Assembly (NCBI RefSeq): GCF_036226665.1
Contig: NZ_CP109007.1
Location: 2,892,501-2,956,500 of the forward strand
DNA from: Streptomyces sp. NBC_00691
GTDB lineage: Bacteria > Actinomycetota > Actinomycetes > Streptomycetales > Streptomycetaceae
DNA length: 64,000 bases
Reading direction: 5' to 3'
The position numbers and the translations under genes are program-made. Positions 58,453-64,000 of the stretch are shown here, piece by piece. The notes under the pieces were generated by a model. That model did not search any database and had not been told where the DNA came from. It saw only the letters and a program-made list of their open reading frames with translations. Position 1 is the stretch's first letter. Each line of letters opens with the position of its first letter.

Positions 58453-58892
58453 GCGCGCCCCACCCGGCCCCGTCCCGCCCTCGCGCGGACGGCCCTGGCG
58501 CCGGTCACCCCGGCCCGGACGGCGGCGAGCGCGGCGACCAGGGTGCCGCCCAGGTAGAGCAGCCCGCGCGTGGGGTCGCCGGCGTCCAGCAGCCGCTGGG
58601 TGTCGAGGGCGTACGTCGAGAAGGTGGTGAACCCGCCGCAGAACCCGGTGCCCAGGAAGGGCCGGAGAAGAGGGTGCGGGGGTGCCGTGGACCACTCGGT
58701 CGGCCGTTCCGTCAGCAGGACCATCAGCCCGCCGAGGAGCGCGCAGCCGACCACGTTCACCGTGAACGTCGTCCACGGGAAGGCGCCTTCCGGGGTGGGC
58801 AGGAGCAGCCCCGCGCCGTAGCGGGCGGACGCGCCGAGGGCCCCGCCGACGGCCACCACCCCGACGACCGGCAGTTCCGCGCGCAGTCCCAT
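58449..58892 (-). CDS. crcB: fluoride exporter CrcB/Fluc, subunit 2
   Basis: 147-aa paralogue with the same motifs: [16 protein letters not shown] and [14 protein letters not shown], plus a basic Arg-rich C-terminal tail of about 20 residues absent from its partner. ATG 58892 has no ribosome site; TAGGCT ends 7 bases upstream, so a leaderless message is likely. Confidence 0.92.
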   Translation of the reverse strand: MGLRAELPVVGVVAVGGALGASARYGAGLLLPTPEGAFPWTTFTVNVVGCALLGGLMVLLTERPTEWSTAPPHPLLRPFLGTGFCGGFTTFSTYALDTQRLLDAGDPTRGLLYLGGTLVAALAAVRAGVTGARAVRARAGRGRVGRA

Positions 58893-59277
58893 GGCCGCAA
58901 GCCTACGAGCGACGGGTCAAGGCGAGGCGCACAGGCACGGCCCCCGGCCTGGGGCATTAACCGGGGTCCGGCCCGTGCAGCCTCGCTCTGCGATGGTCCG
59001 GCCACGCCGTGCGACGGGTCAAAGCCGGGCCGGTGAGTCTGTCAGATCCCCCTCGGGGTATTCCGGAAGGCCGCGGCGAGGGGTGGGCCGGCCTTCGCCG
59101 GTGGACCGCGAGAGGCCCGTGGACACCCCTCCGACCTGCGACGACACGTCGGGAGGTGGTCCGGCCACCATCCGGCGGCCGATTCGGGTGCCGGGTACAC
59201 CTCGCCGCCGGAGGCCGGGCCGGGCGACGGTGGTGGTGCAGCGGGAGGGAGCTGCGCAACCTTCGGGCAGGAGTGTC
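58893..59277. other. intergenic region upstream of the domesticated transposase gene
   Basis: 385 bases with no supported gene. GCGACGGGTCAA occurs twice in direct orientation (58909-58920, 59011-59022). TAGGCT for crcB is at 58900-58905 on the minus strand. No terminal inverted repeat of a transposon was found here. Confidence 0.5.
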
Positions 59278-60549
59278 GTGAGTACATCCGTCGCAACCAA
59301 GCGCAGGGCCGTGACCGGGTCCGTTCCGCCGGCCGTTCCCCTGGACGTCGTCAGGTCCGTCGGCGCGCCCGGCTCGCGCGAGGACGTCTACGCCGAGCTG
59401 TGTGCCGCGCTGTTCTCCGGCTTCCCGCGCCGGGACCAGCGGCTGAAGGCCGAGCAGTATCTGCACGGCCTGCTCACCGCGCAGGGCCGCAAGTCCATCC
59501 GTAACATCGCCGCTCAGATAGGCGGTCCGGCCGCCGAGCAGAGCCTGCACCACTTCGTGTCCAGCTCCACCTGGGACTGGCAGCCGATGCGGGCGTCGCT
59601 CGCCCGGTACCTCGAACGGAACAGCTGCCCGCAGGCCTGGGTGGTGCGGCCGATGCCGATACCGAAGGCCGGGGAGCACTCGGTGGGTGTGGACCGGCGG
59701 TTCGACCCGGAGCGCGGGCAGGTCTTCCACGGCCAGCAGGCGTTCGGGGTGTGGTTCGCGAGCGACGAGCTGAGCGTGCCCGTCAACTGGCGTCTGTTCC
59801 TGCCGGATCCCTGGGTGAACGACCGCACGCGGCGCGACCGCGCGGAGGTTCCCCAGGAGGCCGGCGAGGAGACGCTGGAGGAGTGCGCCGTCGCGGCGGC
59901 GCTCGACACGGCCCGCTGGCCGGACGTGACCCGCAAGCCGGTGCTGCTCGACATCCGGGGCGGCGCGGGACGGGCGGCCCTGACCCGGCTCGCCGGTGCG
60001 GGCGTGCCGGTCGTGGCGCGGATCGGTCCGGGTTCCCGGCTGGCGATCGCCGACCGTTCGCTGCCCGGCTTCGGGGCGGGTCCGCTGTCGGCGCTGCAGA
60101 TCCTGGAGTCGCTCAAGGGCCTGCGCAGGCCGGTGAGCTGGGTGGACACGGTGGCCGGCGCGCGGACCTCGCGCACCTCGCTGGCCACGGCGGTGCGGGT
60201 GGCGCTGCCCGCGCCGGGCGGCGAGCGGATGCGTCCGCTGGTGCTGCTCGGCGAGTGGGACGACCCGCGGCGGCCCCCGGCCCGGGTGTGGATCAGCGAT
60301 CTGACCGGCTCGCCGGTCGGCTCGCTGCTGCGGCTGACGAAGCTGGCCCGCCGGGTGGAGCGGGACTTCGTGGAGGTCGGCGAGGGGGCGGGGCTCCGGG
60401 ACTTCGTGGGCCGTTCGTTCCGAGGCTGGCACCGGCACATCACGCTGGCCTCGGCCGCCCACGCGGCGACGGTCATGGCCGCCACCGACTGGGAGGCGCC
60501 CTACGGTTCCGGCTACGGATCGGGACGTACGGCGCGTACGGCGAGCTGA
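59278..60549 (+). CDS. IS701-type (DDE_5) transposase-derived protein, probably domesticated
   Basis: 423-aa protein. An N-terminal helical region (about 15-105; AELCAALFSGFPRRDQRLKAEQ, then HHFVSSSTWDW) and an RNase H-like domain (about 115-345) follow the IS701/DDE_5 fold: KAGEHSVGV, WRLFLPDPWVND and PVLLD. At the first catalytic position, where active enzymes have DDTGF before the Lys-Gly-HSVGV stretch, this protein has R124-P125. No terminal repeats or target duplication flank it and the start has its own AGGAG, so it seems an immobile, retained gene. Function unknown; DNA binding is possible. Confidence 0.72.
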   Translation: MSTSVATKRRAVTGSVPPAVPLDVVRSVGAPGSREDVYAELCAALFSGFPRRDQRLKAEQYLHGLLTAQGRKSIRNIAAQIGGPAAEQSLHHFVSSSTWDWQPMRASLARYLERNSCPQAWVVRPMPIPKAGEHSVGVDRRFDPERGQVFHGQQAFGVWFASDELSVPVNWRLFLPDPWVNDRTRRDRAEVPQEAGEETLEECAVAAALDTARWPDVTRKPVLLDIRGGAGRAALTRLAGAGVPVVARIGPGSRLAIADRSLPGFGAGPLSALQILESLKGLRRPVSWVDTVAGARTSRTSLATAVRVALPAPGGERMRPLVLLGEWDDPRRPPARVWISDLTGSPVGSLLRLTKLARRVERDFVEVGEGAGLRDFVGRSFRGWHRHITLASAAHAATVMAATDWEAPYGSGYGSGRTARTAS

Positions 60550-60582
60550 GCCGCGCGGGCGGCCACGCGGGGCGGTACGGGG

Positions 60583-62613
60583 TCAGGCGTTCCGCTCCGG
60601 CGGGCCCGCCGCCGGCCGGCCCGGGTCCGCCGTGGCGCGGCCCCTGGCCAGCACCTCCCGGGTGCGCTGGAGGCGCAGCGCCAGCTGGACCTCCAGGACC
60701 TGGCCGGGTTTCTGCCACTCGGGGCCGAGGAGTTCACCGATCCGTTCCAGGCGGCGCGAGACCGTGTTGGGGTGGACGTGGAGCGCCTCGGCCGCGTTGG
60801 TCGGGCTGCCGCCGGAGGCGAAGTACGCCTCCAGGGTGTGGGTGAGATCGGTGAACCGCTCGGCGTCGTAGTCGAGCACGGGGCCGATCGCCGCCTCGAC
60901 GAAGCCGTCGACGTCGTTGTCGTCGGAGAGCAGCAGGCCGAGGAAGCCCAGGTCCTGCACGGACGCCGCCGAGCCGGTGCCGCCGAGGGCGCTCATCGCG
61001 TCCAGGCAGCGTCCGGCCTCCTGGTGCATCCGGGCGACGCCGTCCGGGCTCTGCCCGGGTCCGGCGGCCGCGACGGAGACGGGGTGGCCGAGCAGCGGGG
61101 ACAGTTCGTCGGCGACGGCTCTGGCGGCGGCGGAGGCGTCGATGCCGGGGAGGAGCAGCACGATGCAGCCGCCCTGCACGGTCTTCAGACCGCTGAGGCG
61201 GTACGCGTACGAGGACGCCCACACCACGGCCCTGCCCTGTTCGCCGCCCTCCGGCCGGGCGAGCACGAGGACGTGCGGTCTGCGCAGGTCGACGCCGAGG
61301 CGGCGGGCGCGCTGGGCGATCTGCTGGGGCGCGTGCGGCGGGTCGGCGATGAGGTCGTCGAGGAGTTCGTCGCGGACGGGTCCTTCGGCGACGGCGGTGG
61401 AGCGGCGCATGAGGAGGAGGAAGGCGACGGACTGGGCGGCGAGTTCGAGGAGCCGTTCGTCCTCGCCGGTGAGTCCTCCGGCGGCGCGGATGACGAGGCC
61501 GCCGAGATCCTCGGACCCGGCGATGACGGGGGCGACCCAGGTGTCGTCGTCGGCGAGGACGGGGCGGCGGCGGGCGTGCGCGTCGAGCGAGGCCGTGGCG
61601 ACGGCCTCCTCGACGAGGCCGGGTATGTCTCCGGCGGTGGCGAGGCAGCGGCCGCCCTGGTCGCGGATCATCACCGTGGCGTCGAGGGCGTCGGCGGCGG
61701 CCTTGGCGACGCTGCCGAGGTCCCCGCCGGCGAGGACCAGGCTCATGATCCGGCCGTGGGCCTCGCTGACGTGCCGCATCCGGGTGAGGCTGCTGCGGAC
61801 CCGGGAGCTGTCCCGTTCGAGTTCGGAGACCTCGGCCCGTGTGCGGTCGAGCAGTCCGGCCTTCTCGACGGCGAGTGCGGCGAGGTCGGCGAGCGCGGTG
61901 AGGAGCCCGATCTCCTCGCCGGTGTGGTGGCGGACCCGCCGGTCGGCTCCGTGCAGGACGCCGATCACCGTGTCGCCGCTGCGCAGCGGTGCGGCCATGA
62001 TCGCGTGCAGGTCCTCGGCGCGCAGGGCCGCCTCGGCGGCCTCGTCGAAGGCGGGGGCGTGGACGCCGGCGTCGAGGGAGCCGGAAGGAGCGAAGCGTTC
62101 GTCGGCGAGGTAGTCGGCGGTCCACACGGCCTCGCCGTGCGACTGGACGGCGCCGCCGAGTCCGTACCCCTCGGCGATCCGCAGACCGGGGGCGATCCTC
62201 GGGCCGCCGGCCTGTCCGGTGCGGGAGCCCTCGGTGGTGTGGACGTAGCAGGCTCCGTGCGGGCCACGCAGGGTCACGTACGCCAGGTCGAGGCCGAGGA
62301 GCCGCCGGGCCCGGCGGGTGATCACGCGCAGCAGGCTGTCGAGGTCGTACGACAGGGTGAGGTCGCGGGCGGTGTCGCTGAGCGTGGCGAGTCCGGCTTC
62401 GCGGCGCGCGTCCTGCTCGCGCCGGGCGTTCACCTCGTCGGCGAGGGCGACGGCCCGTTCGAGGCGGTCGAGTTCCACTCCTGCGAGTCCGGTGCGCCGG
62501 GCGTCGTCGAGGAGGGTGTCGAACCGGGCGGGCGGCGCCTGCCGGGCCAGCAGTTCGAGGACTCCGAGCAGCGCGTCGGCACCACCCGCTCCGTCCGCGC
62601 CGTGCATGGTCAT
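60583..62613 (-). CDS. GAF-PucR/CdaR-type transcriptional regulator
   Basis: 676-aa regulator. A short helical head, a GAF domain (about 75-260; IRLEGYGLGG-like IAEGYGLGGAVQ and APLRSGDTVIGVLHG), a central coiled-coil and second sensing part, a CdaR/GGDEF-like region, and a C-terminal PucR helix-turn-helix (about 618-640, AEALHVHPNTVSRRLERIG). Urate oxidase lies 3 kb away, so purine control is possible, but many PucR family members control other genes. Convergent with the transposase-like gene, 33 bases apart. Confidence 0.87.
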   Translation of the reverse strand: MTMHGADGAGGADALLGVLELLARQAPPARFDTLLDDARRTGLAGVELDRLERAVALADEVNARREQDARREAGLATLSDTARDLTLSYDLDSLLRVITRRARRLLGLDLAYVTLRGPHGACYVHTTEGSRTGQAGGPRIAPGLRIAEGYGLGGAVQSHGEAVWTADYLADERFAPSGSLDAGVHAPAFDEAAEAALRAEDLHAIMAAPLRSGDTVIGVLHGADRRVRHHTGEEIGLLTALADLAALAVEKAGLLDRTRAEVSELERDSSRVRSSLTRMRHVSEAHGRIMSLVLAGGDLGSVAKAAADALDATVMIRDQGGRCLATAGDIPGLVEEAVATASLDAHARRRPVLADDDTWVAPVIAGSEDLGGLVIRAAGGLTGEDERLLELAAQSVAFLLLMRRSTAVAEGPVRDELLDDLIADPPHAPQQIAQRARRLGVDLRRPHVLVLARPEGGEQGRAVVWASSYAYRLSGLKTVQGGCIVLLLPGIDASAAARAVADELSPLLGHPVSVAAAGPGQSPDGVARMHQEAGRCLDAMSALGGTGSAASVQDLGFLGLLLSDDNDVDGFVEAAIGPVLDYDAERFTDLTHTLEAYFASGGSPTNAAEALHVHPNTVSRRLERIGELLGPEWQKPGQVLEVQLALRLQRTREVLARGRATADPGRPAAGPPERNA

Positions 62614-62675
62614 GGCCCCGTCCCCCGTGGTCGAGCGAAATCGGGCACCTGGGAGGAAACCCGTACTGCTCGCCG

Positions 62676-62704
62676 AAAGTAATTCGGCTTCGGAAGTCGG
62701 TCAA
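62676..62704 (-). promoter_or_regulatory. probable promoter of the PucR-family regulator
   Basis: Minus strand: TTGACC (62699-62704), 17-base spacer, TACTTT (62676-62681), about 60 bases before the start. Good -35, weak -10. Confidence 0.45.
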
Positions 62705-62724
62705 CGGTGAGTTCCCGCACTTCG

Positions 62725-62770
62725 TTCCCGGTGAAGGCCCCGGGAAGGCGTCCGGCTGGTCAGACCGGCC
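62725..62770 (-). terminator. two short hairpins after the BTAD regulator gene
   Basis: TTCCCGG/CCGGGAA (62725-62746) and GGCTGGT-CAG-ACCGGCC (62754-62770, one wobble) lie 58-103 bases beyond the BTAD-gene stop. Either could end its message. Confidence 0.5.
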
Positions 62771-62827
62771 GTCCTCCGGGGGCTGTGATGTCGATCGGGC
62801 GGCCGCGTTCCGGGCCGCGTCGGGGCG

Positions 62828-63709
62828 TCAGCCCACGGAACCCGCCGGTACGAGCCGGGCTCGCGCGGGGCTGAACTGGGCGGGGACGCGGGACGCGTAG
62901 AGCGGGCGGACCTCGGTGTTCCGTACGGCGAGGACCGAGCGCTGGAGGCGGCGCAGCCGCGCCGAGGGCTCCATGCCGCTCTCCCCCTTGAGGGCCGCGC
63001 GCAGCCGCTCGTACACGGTGAGGGCCTCGTCGTGCTGGCCGCAGCGCAGCAGGGCCACCATGTAGTGGGCGTGGAGGGGCTCGTTGGTGCGGTAGCGGGC
63101 GACGAGCCCGGAGAGTTCGGAGACGAGGTCGGCGTGCCGGCCGAGGCCCAACTGGGCTTCCACCCACTGGTCGAGGACGCTCAGCCGCGAGGTCTCCAGG
63201 CGCTCGACCTCTCTGCGGAGGCGGGGCCCGGCGGCGACGCCCGCGTAGGGTTCGCCGCGCCACAGGGCGAGTGCCTCGCCGAGGCGGAGCGCGGCGCGGG
63301 CGAGGTCGCCGGCCTCCATGGCGCGGTATCCGGCGCCGGCCGCGCGCTCGAACTGCCGGACGTCGTTGGTGCCGCCGCCGGTGTCGAGCCGGTAGCCGCC
63401 GGGCTGGGAGACGAGGATCGCTTCGGCGGTGCGCCGGTCGGACCAGCCGGGCCCGGGCTCCGCCGAGGGGGCGCCGCGCAGGGCGCCGGTGATCAGGGTG
63501 CGCAACTCGGCTATGTGGGACTGGAGTTCGGCGCGGGCGCCGCGCGGCGCACCGGACGGCCAGAGCTCCTCGGTGAGCACCGTCACGGGGACGACCTGGT
63601 CGGCGCTGGCCGTGAGCAGGGCGAGGAGCTGCCGGGGCGCGGCGGCTGTCGGCGTGATCGACACCCCGTGCTCACGTACCGACAGTCCCCCCAGAATCCG
63701 GACGTCCAC
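62828..63709 (-). CDS. BTAD/SARP-family transcriptional regulator
   Basis: 293-aa regulator of the AfsR/SARP type. N-terminal OmpR-like winged helix (about 1-100; VDVRILGGLSVREHG, PRQLLALLTASADQVV, LTEELW) and a bacterial transcriptional activation domain with TPR-like helices (about 115-265; ALALWRGEPYAGV, HAHYMVALLRCGQHDEAL). Such proteins usually activate secondary-metabolite genes. GTG 63709 follows GAGGGGG, and a strong promoter ends 52 bases upstream, excluding the longer in-frame start. Target unknown; no biosynthetic cluster is inside the window. Confidence 0.87.
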   Translation of the reverse strand: MDVRILGGLSVREHGVSITPTAAAPRQLLALLTASADQVVPVTVLTEELWPSGAPRGARAELQSHIAELRTLITGALRGAPSAEPGPGWSDRRTAEAILVSQPGGYRLDTGGGTNDVRQFERAAGAGYRAMEAGDLARAALRLGEALALWRGEPYAGVAAGPRLRREVERLETSRLSVLDQWVEAQLGLGRHADLVSELSGLVARYRTNEPLHAHYMVALLRCGQHDEALTVYERLRAALKGESGMEPSARLRRLQRSVLAVRNTEVRPLYASRVPAQFSPARARLVPAGSVG

Positions 63710-63760
63710 CTTGCCCCCTCCATGCCTGTGCGGTGTCAGCGCGCGGGATGACTCTCGATG

Positions 63761-63789
63761 ATTAGAAAAGACCCCCGTAGGCATGTCAA
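63761..63789 (-). promoter_or_regulatory. strong sigma70-type promoter of the BTAD regulator
   Basis: Minus strand: perfect TTGACA (63784-63789), 17-base spacer, TCTAAT (63761-63766, five of six matches to consensus). Expected start of transcription near 63753, giving a leader of about 45 bases. Confidence 0.85.
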
Positions 63790-64000
63790 TAAGAAACCGG
63801 AGGGTACGGAAACCCAACCCGGGATATCGGGGTGATTCACCCCCTTTGGGGGGCTATAAGGACGTAAGATTTTCGTCACTGGCGCAGACCGACACATGCC
63901 TGAAGACTGTTTCCGGACTCGTAGGTACGCTTTCGCGGGACCCTTGTGGATGTTGAAGAGGCCGACACGCGCGAGTTCACGCCAGAAACAGTCCACCGGG
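63790..64000. other. AT-richer regulatory region at the right window edge
   Basis: 211 bases with lower G+C than any other part of the window. Small palindromes: GGGGTG-ATT-CACCCC near 63830 and CCCCC-TTT-GGGGG near 63841-63853. TATAAG near 63856 could be a + strand -10. A + strand gene may start near GTG 63946, but too little is visible to call it. Confidence 0.4.

Noticed and set aside
59019..59300. Minus-strand ORFs in front of the transposase-like gene
   Set aside because: Pro/Arg-rich products, no ribosome site, overlapping frames open by composition only.
63736..63996. 86-aa minus-strand ORF at the right edge
   Set aside because: It covers the strong BTAD-gene promoter, is AT-richer than genes here and shows no motif.

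Overview
The window is a stretch of Streptomyces chromosome. It has very high G+C, dense gene packing with many GTGA/ATGA start-stop overlaps, frequent GTG starts, and a gene set typical of the genus core: malQ, a chitosan-oligosaccharide csn operon, an ssbB-type SSB paralogue, a zinc-ribbon PknG kinase, paired dynamin-like GTPases, BTAD and PucR regulators. I see no phage, integrase, plasmid origin or CRISPR array. The only transposon-derived gene looks domesticated.

Layout. 1-5.3 kb: malQ (runs off the left edge) behind a small leader-like ORF, then a divergent secreted GH84 protein. 5.4-7.3 kb: HNH nuclease and an MscS channel. 7.4-14.3 kb: the csn operon (ROK repressor with its own operator, lipoprotein binding protein, two permeases, GH4 enzyme, BadF-type sugar kinase), closed by a perfect hairpin. 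14.5-25.1 kb: a same-strand signalling block of GlnX-like membrane sensor, GlnH-like binding protein, coiled-coil protein of unknown function, zinc-ribbon PknG kinase with TPRs, zinc-ribbon PP2C phosphatase, VWA protein and zinc-ribbon FHA protein. I think this is the most interesting system here: an amino-acid-sensing kinase, an opposing phosphatase and a phospho-reader, three of them sharing zinc ribbons.

25.1-34.2 kb: a PCMT-like methyltransferase, truncated haemoglobin O, and an FtsX/MacB-type exporter with two very large permeases and one ATPase. 34.2-38.1 kb: a DUF3592-like membrane protein facing a leftward operon ettA-thioesterase-unknown-GNAT. 38.3-44.4 kb: a thioester-domain surface protein with a LAETG sorting signal, ssbB behind two DnaA-box-like 9-mers, and tandem dynamin-like GTPases. 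44.7 kb: tRNA-Arg(UCU). 44.9-52.0 kb: DJ-1/PfpI protein, a double-GNAT protein beside an AhpD-type gene remnant, an MFS transporter, a sortase, a phytase-like secreted protein and an AlkZ-family protein.

52.2-64.0 kb: a leftward kdp operon with kdpF and an extra 27-aa membrane ORF, divergent urate oxidase, overlapping crcB pair, a domesticated IS701-type protein, a GAF-PucR regulator, and a BTAD/SARP regulator behind a near-consensus promoter. The sortase could process the LAETG protein. All calls come from reading the sequence; no database search was run.
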